DNA of 64,000 nt, taken from positions 2,294,001 through 2,358,000 of the forward strand of contig NZ_FQZX01000001.1 of NCBI RefSeq assembly GCF_900142175.1. Reading direction: 5' to 3'. The notes beneath the pieces are model-generated. The model saw only the letters and a program-made list of their open reading frames with translations, was not told the origin of the DNA and made no database searches. Source of the DNA: Maribacter aquivivus (GTDB taxonomy: Bacteria; Bacteroidota; Bacteroidia; Flavobacteriales; Flavobacteriaceae). Position 1 is the stretch's first letter. Each line of letters begins with the position of its first letter. The position numbers were made by a program, and so were the translations under genes. Below, piece after piece: positions 46,201-55,019 of this stretch.

Positions 46201-46517
46201 TAGAACAACCCAACCTTAATTATGTAGATGAACTTGCCGGTGACGACATTGCTTTTAGAAATCAGTTTCTTGATATTATTAAAAACGAATTTCCGTTAGA
46301 AAAGGAAGAATATTTTGGTCATGTAAAAAATACAAGAGTAAAAGAAACTGCCGAAATCGTTCATAAGCTAAAACATAAGTTCAATATTTTAGGAATGGAA
46401 AATTCTTATAAGCTAGCAGTAGCCTATGAAATGGAATTATTGGATGGTAAGCACGATAGTCAATCTAAATTCGTTGAAGTATTAGAAACTATTGAAGAAT
46501 ACATTAAAACAATTTAA
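46197..46517 (+). CDS. Hpt-domain phosphotransfer protein
   Basis: 106 residues, predicted four-helix bundle. Phospho-His56 sits in EIVHKLKHKFNILGM, matching the Hpt pattern H-x-L-K...LG. It overlaps the kinase upstream by 4 nt and is adjacent to the LytTR regulator gene (0 bp gap). An isolated Hpt in this place implies a branched phosphorelay: kinase(s), receiver, Hpt, final regulator. Confidence 0.88.
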   Translation: MIEQPNLNYVDELAGDDIAFRNQFLDIIKNEFPLEKEEYFGHVKNTRVKETAEIVHKLKHKFNILGMENSYKLAVAYEMELLDGKHDSQSKFVEVLETIEEYIKTI

Positions 46518-47228
46518 ATGAACTGTATTATAATCGATGATGAAGCCACGGCAAGATTAGTTGTAAGGCAATTATGTTCAAAAATACCTGAGCTCGATGT
46601 TATTGAAGAATTTGATAATGCCATTTCGGCTATCAAGTTTTTAAATCATCAAAATATTGATGTTATCTTTTTAGATATACATATGCCAGGTTTTAGTGGT
46701 GTCGATTTTATACAAACGCTTAAGGATCCACCAAAAGTAGTTATGACTACTTCTGACACAGATTTCGCAATAGCCGCTTACGAATATGAATGTATTGTTG
46801 ATTATTTGGTGAAACCCATTACGTTAGAGCGTTTTGAAAAAAGTATTGAAAAAATTAAGAATAGTTCTTCTAAAAAGCCACAAGCACAGGTAGCGCCGCA
46901 ACAAAATTCATCTGAAGATGAAGATTTATATATTAATATTGACCGAAGATTGATTAAGTTGAAACTCAATGAAATTTTGGTTATCGAAGCCAAAGGCGAT
47001 TACATTGATGTTAAAACAGAGAAAGAAGACCATAGGGTACATACTACCTTGAAAAAAATAAAGGAAAAATTACCTGAAAAGTTGTTTCTGCAAATACACC
47101 GATCTTATATCATCAACTTTACCAAAATTATTGATATAGAAGATAATAGTGTGCTTATAGCTAAAAATGTGGTGCCCATTAGTAGATCTAATCGTCCAGA
47201 ATTAATGAGACGTTTAAACCTTCTTTAA
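46518..47228 (+). CDS. LytTR-family response regulator
   Basis: 236 residues. Receiver domain (1-120): acidic D7-D8-E9, phospho-Asp53 (FLDIHMPGFSG), switch Thr in MTTSDTD and Lys in YLVKPITLERF. A flexible linker (about 121-132, KKPQAQVAPQQN) leads to the LytTR DNA-binding domain (about 133-236: EAKGDYIDVKTEKEDHRV, QIHRSYIINFTKI, VPISRSNRPELMRRL). LytTR domains, such as AlgR and AgrA, bind pairs of about 9-bp repeats two helical turns apart. Three sites of that design are in this window (40531, 51889, 53401). Last gene of the operon. Confidence 0.94.
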   Translation: MNCIIIDDEATARLVVRQLCSKIPELDVIEEFDNAISAIKFLNHQNIDVIFLDIHMPGFSGVDFIQTLKDPPKVVMTTSDTDFAIAAYEYECIVDYLVKPITLERFEKSIEKIKNSSSKKPQAQVAPQQNSSEDEDLYINIDRRLIKLKLNEILVIEAKGDYIDVKTEKEDHRVHTTLKKIKEKLPEKLFLQIHRSYIINFTKIIDIEDNSVLIAKNVVPISRSNRPELMRRLNLL

Positions 47229-47247
47229 GCTTTTTATAAAGTCATAA

Positions 47248-47661
47248 TCACCAATTTTCGTGGTAAATCTTTTTAAATATTTCTGCTAATTGAACTTTGT
47301 TTACAGGCTTAATAACATAACCTGTTAAATCTTCAAAGTCAGAGGCTCTTTTAATATCGCTATCACGCATAGAAGAGCTTACCATATAGATGTTTACGTC
47401 ATTATGAATTTTGTCCTTAAGTTTTTTAAACTCGTTTAAAAATCCCCATCCATCTAAAAATGGCATGTTGATATCTAAGAAAATGACTTCAGGAAGCTCA
47501 ACTTTTTCATCGGTACATTTAGAAATGTACTCAACAGCTTGTTCTCCATCCGTAAATGTGCTTACCACCAAATCTTTTGATAATTGATGAATGGTTTTTT
47601 CCATTATATATAAATACAGTTCGTCATCATCTACGAGTAAAATATTTGGTTTTGTAATCAT
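47248..47661 (-). CDS. Single-domain response regulator (second pair)
   Basis: 137 residues, receiver only. Acidic D11-D12-D13, phospho-Asp63 (FLDINMPFLDGWG), Lys in YVIKPVNKVQL. It starts 1 bp after the stop of the membrane histidine kinase upstream on the same strand, so the two are co-translated. No output domain, so signalling continues through protein contacts. Convergent with the LytTR operon, 19 bp apart. Confidence 0.92.
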   Translation of the reverse strand: MITKPNILLVDDDELYLYIMEKTIHQLSKDLVVSTFTDGEQAVEYISKCTDEKVELPEVIFLDINMPFLDGWGFLNEFKKLKDKIHNDVNIYMVSSSMRDSDIKRASDFEDLTGYVIKPVNKVQLAEIFKKIYHENW

Positions 47662-47662
47662 T

Positions 47663-49450
47663 TTAAAATATTAGTTTAAACGTGGTTCCTACTCCTTCTT
47701 TGCTATTAATTGTTATGGTTGCGTTGAGCGCGTCTAGTTGAGATTTTACCAGAAATAGTCCCATACCTTTGCCAGAAATATTTCTATGAAATCTTTTGTA
47801 GAGTTTAAATACGTTGTCACCATGACGTTCCATATTCAACCCAATACCATTATCCCTTACATATAAGACTTTGTGCTTATTTTCTATTGCGGACTCAAAT
47901 TGTATGTACGAAGAGACATTTTCTCTTTTATATTTAATAGCATTAGAAATAAAATTATGAACGATGCTTTGCATATAAAATTTTGAATATGAGATATGGT
48001 TCCAAGCCGCTAAATTAAGTTGAACTTCAAAACCAGAATTATCTAAAAGTGTTTCTGTAAATTCATTTTTAACCTCAAGTATCAATTCTTGTAAATCTAT
48101 ATCAACTATTTTTATTTCTTTAGTATCAAGTATAGATACATAGTCATTTATGTCTTCTGTCAGGTTTGTTATGCTTTTGGCTACTTTATCTAGCTTAGGT
48201 AGTAACTGATGTAATATTTCAGGATTTTTTTCTTTTTGTATCATCTCAACAATTACAGACATGCTTGTAACTGGTGAGCGTAGGTTATGAGAAATTAAAT
48301 AGCTGAAATCGCTTAATTGCTTATTTCGAATTTCTAAGCTATTGTTCATCTCATTGACCATTACATTGTTCTCTTCTAATTGGTCTTTACTTCTAGTCAA
48401 TAATATATTTTTGCTTTCTAGTTCTTTATAGAATAATTCTTTTTGTTCTCTATTTTTTTGGTAGATATATGATAACCCAAAAAGAACTAGAATTGTGATA
48501 ATATTAAATATCATCAGACTTTCATATACAGGTGAAAGGTAATCTTCGATAACACTTGGTGGTGTTTCTTGCGCAAAAACCCAATTGGTAGGTGTTATTA
48601 CAGTTAACGAGTCTTTAGAACTACTACCATAAGGCTTTAGCGGTCCACTTAATACTAATGCTTGTTGAGACCAAATGTGATCGCCATCGACATAGCTACT
48701 ATCTTTAGTTAAAGTCTTGAATTTGGCAGAGCGAATCTCAGATAAAATTTTTCCTTTATTGTCGATTTCATAAGGTATGTCTATAGAAGATGTACTTGCA
48801 GTTATGATATTTGAATTTTTATCTAATAGATATATATTGTTTTGTACGATTCGCGACTTCAATTGATCAAGAATTCGCTTCATTTTAAAATTGATAACTA
48901 CTAAACCAATTTGATTATTTTCGATATCGAAAATTGGAGCAATACTTCTAATTACGGGTTTGTAAGGTTTTTCTATAACCCCATTTTCTCGATTCAAACC
49001 AATTTGAGATAAATACAATTCATTGCGTTTTAAAGCAAGACCAGCTTTTACATAATCTCGTTCTCGCTTATTTTGTAAGTTCCCTACCACTATAGAATCT
49101 GTACCTTGTCGAACAGCTCTAAAGATTTCTTTACCATGTAGATTGATTATACGAAATTGGTCGTAATCTGTAATTTTCTTTATCATTTCTAAATACGGTA
49201 GCATTATAGCTTCATGCCGCCCCATGGGATCAAAATCTTTTGGATATTCTAAAGTTGACCAATAGTGGGTATTATTCAGAAAAGAATGTAATTGTTTTTT
49301 AAAATTAATTATTTTGATGGATGTTGCTCGTGCCTGAAATTCTGACAATTGCGCTATTTGTTTTTGCTTCTGTGTATAGTATAGAAACACGGTTAAAGCC
49401 AATAAAGGAATATATAGGCTAATTAACATTTTAAAAACTCTTTTCCACAT
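47663..49450 (-). CDS. Membrane sensor histidine kinase with periplasmic sensor domain
   Basis: 595 residues. One membrane helix near residues 8-26 and another near 308-328 (FNIITILVLFGLSYIY) enclose a periplasmic domain of about 280 residues with dCache/PAS-like features (FDIENNQIGLVVINFKMKRILDQL). A coiled coil precedes HisKA with SHNLRSPVTSM, the phosphoacceptor His in the H-N variant of the usual HDLRSP. The ATPase domain has IVHNFISNAIKYK, RDNGIGLNM and GKGMGLFLVKSQ. It pairs with the receiver gene immediately downstream. The extracellular ligand is unknown. Confidence 0.9.
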   Translation of the reverse strand: MWKRVFKMLISLYIPLLALTVFLYYTQKQKQIAQLSEFQARATSIKIINFKKQLHSFLNNTHYWSTLEYPKDFDPMGRHEAIMLPYLEMIKKITDYDQFRIINLHGKEIFRAVRQGTDSIVVGNLQNKRERDYVKAGLALKRNELYLSQIGLNRENGVIEKPYKPVIRSIAPIFDIENNQIGLVVINFKMKRILDQLKSRIVQNNIYLLDKNSNIITASTSSIDIPYEIDNKGKILSEIRSAKFKTLTKDSSYVDGDHIWSQQALVLSGPLKPYGSSSKDSLTVITPTNWVFAQETPPSVIEDYLSPVYESLMIFNIITILVLFGLSYIYQKNREQKELFYKELESKNILLTRSKDQLEENNVMVNEMNNSLEIRNKQLSDFSYLISHNLRSPVTSMSVIVEMIQKEKNPEILHQLLPKLDKVAKSITNLTEDINDYVSILDTKEIKIVDIDLQELILEVKNEFTETLLDNSGFEVQLNLAAWNHISYSKFYMQSIVHNFISNAIKYKRENVSSYIQFESAIENKHKVLYVRDNGIGLNMERHGDNVFKLYKRFHRNISGKGMGLFLVKSQLDALNATITINSKEGVGTTFKLIF

Positions 49451-49715
49451 ATAAGCTCGATTAGAGTTTCATTTTCAATTTTTGCTCTCGAATAATAAAT
49501 GCGTCTTAGACTCACACTAAAGTAAGTAAAATTCTTACAAACAATTAATTTTTTATAGAGAAAATCAACTATTTGTGCCTATTTTTTATAAGAACTCTCA
49601 AACATTATGTAGGATATATTTATAAGTATCAACTGTGTGGTTTTATGCATTGAAATAGTCATTTCAATATCTAAATGATACTATTTAAAATGTAAATTAT
49701 GCAGTGATATTTAAA

Positions 49716-51776
49716 TTAATCTAAGTTTAACTTTTTGTGGAATAATGGTTTACTTAGAAACAACCATTTTGCTTTTAATCCAATTTCTGTAAACTCAAAT
49801 CCGGCTGCTGTGGCAGAGGCGATATTACTATACTTGCCATACACATTTAAGCTAAATCGTTTTGAGAATTGACGTTGTACAGAAGCTTCAGCCCTAAAAA
49901 TAGCCGTTTTAGCATCATCCTCTACTTGTTGAATACCTGTGGCCGCACTAGCCATATACGTTGTTTTTTCTGAGATGTTACCTCGTATATCTGCAAATAA
50001 TTCGACTGCTTTGTAAACTTCTGGACTAAAGTATATGGTAGGTACTTGGTCTTTAAATGTAATATACTGAAAGTTAACCCCCATTTTTAATGCAGGTTTA
50101 CGCAGCACATTATAGTATAAAGAAGTAAATAATAAATTTCTAACGTTGTCATCACTCTGTTGGGTGTGCATTAGTTGCGTATACCAACCAAAATTTACAT
50201 TAGTACCAAGGTTATAATTAAGACCATAATGGTTTTGTACAATTTCACGTTCTATTAATTCAGCATTAAAACTCTGTACTTCTCGTTGGTATCCAAGTGT
50301 TAAGTTTTGCAATTTAAAAGGTTGCATATCTAATTTAATATCTAAAACAGGTTGTGTATATGCATCATCTAAAAATCTAGAGTTGTTTAAACCAAGCACT
50401 GTTTTTAAAACAGTTTTAGGAAATAACTTGTATTGTAAGCCGGCCAATAGAACATGAGAGGTTGCTTTATTATCTGTAACACTATTTTCTGTCGTTCTAA
50501 AAAAGTAAGAAACCGTAGTTCTAAATTTTGTGCTAAAAGGTACATCAACGGTAGTATTGGTGAAAAAGGCAACATTATTACCATTGTCAAAAGTATAGGC
50601 TGCATGTTCCTCAATTGTAGGGGTATGCATTAAATTTAGCTTTTCAATAAAGCCTTTGGCATCTTTTTGATTCTTATAGAATTTTAATGTCTGGTTGGCC
50701 ATACTGTATGCTGGTATAATCTTGTCAGATGCGAATAATGCATTTGCCTTACCTAAATTACCATCAAATGAAGCACTGTCATTAACCAAAATTCTATCAT
50801 AACTTTCAACACTAGATTTAGCATCACCAGTATATAGACCTAATGTAGCTTTTAATGCTAGAATCCAATTTTTATTAGGGTAGTGTACCTCTAGACTATC
50901 AATCTTATTTCTAGCAGAAATAAACTTTCTGTTCCATATTAATGCTTGTACATAACGATCGTAAGTACTTTCGGTAAGTTTTACATCATCAATTTTATCA
51001 ACTTTTACGGTTGCTCCTTTAGAGATAATAAGTGCCTCTTTATCATTTTCATCGATATGCTCTGCCAATGCAATACCATTTAATGCGGTAATAGAATCTT
51101 TAGGGGTAGTTGCATATCTAACATAAATATCTTTTGCCTTATCTGCTTGTTTGATAATAAGATATAAGTTTGCCAAGTTTATAAGTACATCTTTATCTTC
51201 AGGGAAATCTTCAAAAATCTTTTTTAAAGTTTGCTCTCCTTTTCCATATTGCTGATTGTTTACAAACTGATTTGCATAGCCTAAACGCATAAATTTTCGA
51301 GAGACTTTTGCACTTGCATTTTCTGGATCTAACGCAATTGCCTTTTCAACCCAACTTAATGCTAATTCATATTCTTTTAAATTACTTAAGGTATTGGCAT
51401 ACCCTAATACTGCACCAAATTTGGTTGGGAATTTTTCTACCAAATCTGCATATAAGGGTCTTGCTTGTTCATATTCTTTCGCCCACAAATAAGATTCGTT
51501 GTAATTAATTAAGATTTCAAAATCACCAGGGTAATCTTTTAAAAGGTCTGCGAACAAACCAGTTGATTTTTGTGGTTCGCCACTTAAACCAACCGCACGC
51601 CCATAACAGAGCAATGCCGTTTTATTATTTGGGTCTGTTTTAAGGTAATCACCAAAAAAAAGTTCTGCCTCTTGAAAATCACCTTTCTCTAAAAGACCAA
51701 AGCCTTTGGTCATATCAGATTGTGCTTTTAATAAGGATGAGGTTAAAAGAATAAGGAATACTACTTTACGAATCAT
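49716..51776 (-). CDS. TPR protein with C-terminal outer-membrane barrel domain
   Basis: 686 residues. Signal peptide (FLILLTSSLLKA, cleaved before QS). Residues about 20-370 are tandem TPR repeats (e.g. GLLEKGDFQEAELFFGDYLKTD, LGYANTLSNLKEYELALSW). The last about 270 residues are beta-rich with alternating patterns and an aromatic end (GLKAKWLF...), resembling the YaiO-type outer-membrane domain. TPR plus barrel is the plan of exopolysaccharide export proteins such as BcsC, PelB and PgaA, though homology to one of them is not shown. Divergent from flippase 1, in an exopolysaccharide gene region. Confidence 0.8.
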   Translation of the reverse strand: MIRKVVFLILLTSSLLKAQSDMTKGFGLLEKGDFQEAELFFGDYLKTDPNNKTALLCYGRAVGLSGEPQKSTGLFADLLKDYPGDFEILINYNESYLWAKEYEQARPLYADLVEKFPTKFGAVLGYANTLSNLKEYELALSWVEKAIALDPENASAKVSRKFMRLGYANQFVNNQQYGKGEQTLKKIFEDFPEDKDVLINLANLYLIIKQADKAKDIYVRYATTPKDSITALNGIALAEHIDENDKEALIISKGATVKVDKIDDVKLTESTYDRYVQALIWNRKFISARNKIDSLEVHYPNKNWILALKATLGLYTGDAKSSVESYDRILVNDSASFDGNLGKANALFASDKIIPAYSMANQTLKFYKNQKDAKGFIEKLNLMHTPTIEEHAAYTFDNGNNVAFFTNTTVDVPFSTKFRTTVSYFFRTTENSVTDNKATSHVLLAGLQYKLFPKTVLKTVLGLNNSRFLDDAYTQPVLDIKLDMQPFKLQNLTLGYQREVQSFNAELIEREIVQNHYGLNYNLGTNVNFGWYTQLMHTQQSDDNVRNLLFTSLYYNVLRKPALKMGVNFQYITFKDQVPTIYFSPEVYKAVELFADIRGNISEKTTYMASAATGIQQVEDDAKTAIFRAEASVQRQFSKRFSLNVYGKYSNIASATAAGFEFTEIGLKAKWLFLSKPLFHKKLNLD

Positions 51777-51888
51777 TCAAAGTGAGATTAATACTACAAA
51801 TACCTAACGGTAATTATTGCGATTTATTTGTCTTTTTCAATATTGTAAAGATAAAATTGACTTCACCGTTACGGAAGTACGATAATTG

Positions 51889-51958
51889 CCATTCGTCTAC
51901 AGTAATTGGTCATCGACCTAAAGCCTTTAAAATATAAGGGTAGCCTTCATGATATTTG
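51889..51958 (+). promoter_or_regulatory. LytTR-type promoter B (before flippase 1)
   Basis: CCATTCGTCTA (51889-51899) and TCATCGACCTA (51910-51920) are 21 bp apart. GATATTTG (51951-51958) follows after exactly 30 bp. CCATTCGTC differs at one base from the AlgR-box CCGTTCGTC. No -33 TTG is present. The inferred transcript start near 51962 leaves a leader of about 40 nt to the ATG at 52002. The site lies in the divergent gap with the TPR gene but points towards the flippase. Confidence 0.72.
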
Positions 51959-52001
51959 ATGTAGAACCAAGTCAATGTTGAGACTTAAAAAAAACATGAT
52001 T

Positions 52002-53249
52002 ATGACAGCAATTAGAGTAGTACTACACAAAATTTCTCCAGAAAAATTATTTATGGGGAGCGTACTTTTAGTAAACGGAGGTAATTATCTCTATAACCTT
52101 ATACTGGGTAGATTACTTGGTCCGGCAGCATATAGTGAGGCTGCTTTACTTATTACATTACTACTTGTGCTATCTTTTTTAGGAATGACCTTTCAATTGG
52201 CAACAGCCAAATTTGCCATATTGTTCAACAATGATGATTGGGTTGCTTTAAAACAATTGTTATATAAGTATGCTTTAGGTTTTGGTACATTAATAGGTAT
52301 TTTACTATTTACTTTTGCCGGTAGCTTACAAGAACTATTTCATACAGAATCTTCTCTGTTATTTAAAACCTTTGCAGTATCGGTGCCTTTATATTTTTTT
52401 ATGTCGGTTAATAGAGGAAGGTACCAAGGCAAACAAGATTATCAGAAACTATCGCTAACCTACCAAACAGAAATGTGGAGTAGGTTATTGATAACACTTG
52501 GGTTGCTATGGTTGGTACCTTTTGAGCCTGCTTTTTTAGTAGCATTGGGTATTGGATTGTCTTTTGTATTCGGATTAATTCCTACAGATTTTAATATTAA
52601 GAGCATTATTCAAACAGTTACCTTATCCAAAGAAAATAAAAGAAAAGTAATCAGTTTTATAGTATTGACAGCCTGTTATGAACTTACCCAGATTATCATA
52701 AATAACAGTGATATTCTTTTAGTAAAACATTATTTCGATACTCTAAATGCCGGACTCTATTCTTCTTTGGCCATGATAGGGCGTGTCGTTTATTTTGTTG
52801 CTTGGATGTTCGTAATGCTATTACTACCTACCGTTGTACAAAAACAAAAAGATGGAGAGGCAACAGCTCCTATATTAATAAAGTACGTAAGTTATGTTGG
52901 GGTATTGGCTATTGTTATAATTTTCTGTTGTGCTGTTTTTCCTAAATTAATAATTCAATTAATGTTTGGCGAAGCTTATATTTCAATGGCACCTTTATTA
53001 TGGCAATATGCCTTGGCTACCTCTTTATTCGCTATCTCAAATATATTTGCCTACTACTTTTTATCACTAGATAAATATATACCTGTAATACTTTCTGGTG
53101 TGTTGGGTATATCACAAATTGTTATGATCGTATTCTTTCATAGTACCTTATATATGGTGGTACAAGTTCAAATTATAGCCATGGTTACTTTGCTGGTAGC
53201 ACAGTTGCTTTATTTTGCGCACAATAATATACTGAACAAGACCTCTTAA
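52002..53249 (+). CDS. Polysaccharide flippase-like membrane protein (copy 1)
   Basis: About 415 residues with 12 or so hydrophobic helices, of the MATE/Wzx-like oligosaccharide flippase superfamily. It opens ISPEKLFMGSVLLVNGGNYLYN, with GRLLGPAAYSEAALL in the first helices. The ATG at 52002 matches the start of its paralogue at 56199; an ATG at 51975 is also in frame. Predicted to flip lipid-linked saccharide across the inner membrane. It lies under promoter B; the paralogue at 56199-57470 is nearly colinear with it. Confidence 0.85.
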   Translation: MTAIRVVLHKISPEKLFMGSVLLVNGGNYLYNLILGRLLGPAAYSEAALLITLLLVLSFLGMTFQLATAKFAILFNNDDWVALKQLLYKYALGFGTLIGILLFTFAGSLQELFHTESSLLFKTFAVSVPLYFFMSVNRGRYQGKQDYQKLSLTYQTEMWSRLLITLGLLWLVPFEPAFLVALGIGLSFVFGLIPTDFNIKSIIQTVTLSKENKRKVISFIVLTACYELTQIIINNSDILLVKHYFDTLNAGLYSSLAMIGRVVYFVAWMFVMLLLPTVVQKQKDGEATAPILIKYVSYVGVLAIVIIFCCAVFPKLIIQLMFGEAYISMAPLLWQYALATSLFAISNIFAYYFLSLDKYIPVILSGVLGISQIVMIVFFHSTLYMVVQVQIIAMVTLLVAQLLYFAHNNILNKTS

Positions 53250-53273
53250 TACTTTTATATTAGGTGAGTCTAA

Positions 53274-53297
53274 CCCGAGGAAATCCCCCATCTTCGG
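53274..53297 (+). terminator. Weak terminator-like hairpin after flippase 1
   Basis: CCCGA and TCGGG around a 14-nt loop, followed by CTATTTTATTT. A short stem, so low strength. Confidence 0.35.
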
Positions 53298-53400
53298 GCT
53301 ATTTTATTTATCATACTGTAAACTGTATGAAATTTTCTGTTTGTTAAGTATTGATTTAAAGATGTGTACTAATTAAATAAGGCTTAACTAGTAATTTCTT

Positions 53401-53470
53401 CCATTCGTCTATAGTAACGCTTCATCCACCTAAAATCACCTAAAAAGCCTTTGTCATAGTTAGATATTTG
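53401..53470 (+). promoter_or_regulatory. LytTR-type promoter C (before glycosyltransferase 1)
   Basis: CCATTCGTCTA (53401-53411, identical to box 1 of site B) and TCATCCACCTA (53422-53432) are 21 bp apart. GATATTTG (53463-53470, identical to site B) follows after exactly 30 bp. No -33 TTG. The leader to the ATG at 53509 is about 35 nt. GT4-1 is thus separately promoted although it follows flippase 1. Confidence 0.72.
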
Positions 53471-53508
53471 TAAAAGAAATAACCCAATAGTATAGTAAAC
53501 CTTAACCT

Positions 53509-54738
53509 ATGAGACTTGCAATTGTAACAGCCTACCCACCAAGTAAAGTAACATTGACCGAATACGGTTATCACTTGGTAAAACATTTTAGACTTCAAAA
53601 AGAAGTAACAGAAATAATATTGATTACCGATAAGACGGAAGGTGATAAGGATTTAAATTTTAAAGAAGACGGATGCAAGATTATAGTTAAGGAGTGTTGG
53701 AATTTTAATGACTACAAAAATATCTTTAAGATTAACCGAGCTATTTCACAAACAAAGCCCGATGCTGTACTTTTTAATCTGCAGTTTTTAAAATTCGGAG
53801 ATAAAAAAATACCTGCTGCACTTGGTTTAATGCTACCCTTAATGTGCAAGCTAAAAGGTATACCTACTATTTCTTTACTACATAATATATTGGAGCAGGT
53901 AGATTTAGATAACGCTGGTATTACCTCAAATAAAGTGCTGCAGAAAGTTTATAATGGTATCGGTAATGTTTTAACTAGATGTGTTTTGGCTTCAGATGTT
54001 GTTGCAGTGACTATTAGTAAATATCAAACGATATTAGAAAACAAATTTCAATCTAGAAATGTGGCATTAATTCCACATGGCTCATTTGAAACTCCGCCAA
54101 CCCCAGATTATAGTTTACCTGCAGGACCAAAAAAAGTGATGGCTTTTGGTAAGTTCGGCACGTATAAAAAGGTCGAAATAATGATTGAAGCGATCGAGTT
54201 AATTAGACAACGTACCAATGAAGATATAGAAATTGTAATTGCAGGTACAGATAGCCCAAATACACCTGGTTACTTAGAAAGTATGAAAAAGAAATATGCA
54301 CATGTAAACCAATTAGTTTTTACAGGTTATGTTGCAGAAGAAGATGTTCCGGTGTTATTTGGTGATAGCGCGTTAGTTGTTTTTCCATATACATCTACAA
54401 CGGGCAGTTCTGGTGTGTTGAACCAAGCTGGCAGTTATGGTAAAGCGGTTGCGTTGCCAGATTTAGGTGACCTTAGTATTCTAGTAAAGGAAGAAGGCTA
54501 TAAAGGCGAGTTCTTTGATCCGGAAAGTACAGCCTCATTAGCAGACGCCATTGAAAGTATTTTGTTGCATGATTCTTATAGAACATATTTAGCAAAAGCA
54601 AATTATAGAGCAGCGTGTTCTTTTCCAATGGAAGATATTACGAAAATGTATATAGAATACTTTAAAGTTCTACAAGTTGCCAAAACAAAAGGATTCACTT
54701 TAGATGTACCAATGGTAGAAAAAGAATTAATGGCATAA
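53509..54738 (+). CDS. GT4-type glycosyltransferase (copy 1)
   Basis: 409 residues, GT-B fold. The N-terminal domain starts RLAIVTAYPPSKVTLTEYGY. The C-terminal domain has AFGKFGTYKKVEIMIEA, then VFPYTSTTGSSGVLNQAGSYG, the nucleotide-sugar contact region of family GT4 (E/D-type position replaced by GSSGVL). Cytoplasmic or peripheral; adds a sugar to a growing polysaccharide repeat. It forms a duplicated pair, flippase + GT, with the copies at 56199 and 57520. Regulated by promoter C. Confidence 0.88.
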   Translation: MRLAIVTAYPPSKVTLTEYGYHLVKHFRLQKEVTEIILITDKTEGDKDLNFKEDGCKIIVKECWNFNDYKNIFKINRAISQTKPDAVLFNLQFLKFGDKKIPAALGLMLPLMCKLKGIPTISLLHNILEQVDLDNAGITSNKVLQKVYNGIGNVLTRCVLASDVVAVTISKYQTILENKFQSRNVALIPHGSFETPPTPDYSLPAGPKKVMAFGKFGTYKKVEIMIEAIELIRQRTNEDIEIVIAGTDSPNTPGYLESMKKKYAHVNQLVFTGYVAEEDVPVLFGDSALVVFPYTSTTGSSGVLNQAGSYGKAVALPDLGDLSILVKEEGYKGEFFDPESTASLADAIESILLHDSYRTYLAKANYRAACSFPMEDITKMYIEYFKVLQVAKTKGFTLDVPMVEKELMA

Positions 54739-54759
54739 AATTTTTGGTTAGGTTTTGTG

Positions 54760-54794
54760 AAAAAGGGGGTAGTATGGTTAGCTACTCCCTTTTT
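54760..54794 (+). terminator. Terminator after glycosyltransferase 1
   Basis: AAAAAGGGGGTAG and CTACTCCCTTTTT (one G-T pair) around a 9-nt loop, followed by A then TTTTT. Confidence 0.75.
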
Positions 54795-54842
54795 ATTTTT
54801 GTTTTTCAGTTTTTGTATTTTCATCATAATGCACACTTTTAA

Positions 54843-54866
54843 GTAAGAATTTTTTGAAATTCTTAC
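54843..54866. promoter_or_regulatory. Inverted repeat upstream of the receiver-GT2 gene
   Basis: GTAAGAATTT-TTTG-AAATTCTTAC is a perfect 10-bp inverted repeat without a T run. A related GTAAG...CTTAC pair recurs at 54993-55008, just before the ATG. Together they suggest an operator or RNA structure. The LytTR boxes are absent from this 281-bp gap. Confidence 0.35.
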
Positions 54867-55019
54867 AATGGTGCATTTCAACGACTGCTCTGTTAATTAG
54901 GGGTAACCAAAGGTTTTACCGTATTCATTTTAAAATTGAAATTGTAGTTTTCAACTTTAATATTGCAATTTTTACAAAATTATGCGTTATATGTAAGTTA
55001 AATCTTACTTACGTAAACC

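Noticed and set aside
51777..51888. LytTR boxes serving the minus-strand TPR gene
   Set aside because: No CCATTC-type pair with a 21-bp pitch and 30-bp distance is found on the minus strand. Site B faces the flippase only.
54739..55019. Small protein gene at about 54854-55039
   Set aside because: It has no family features, runs into the start of the receiver-GT2 gene and covers palindromic DNA.
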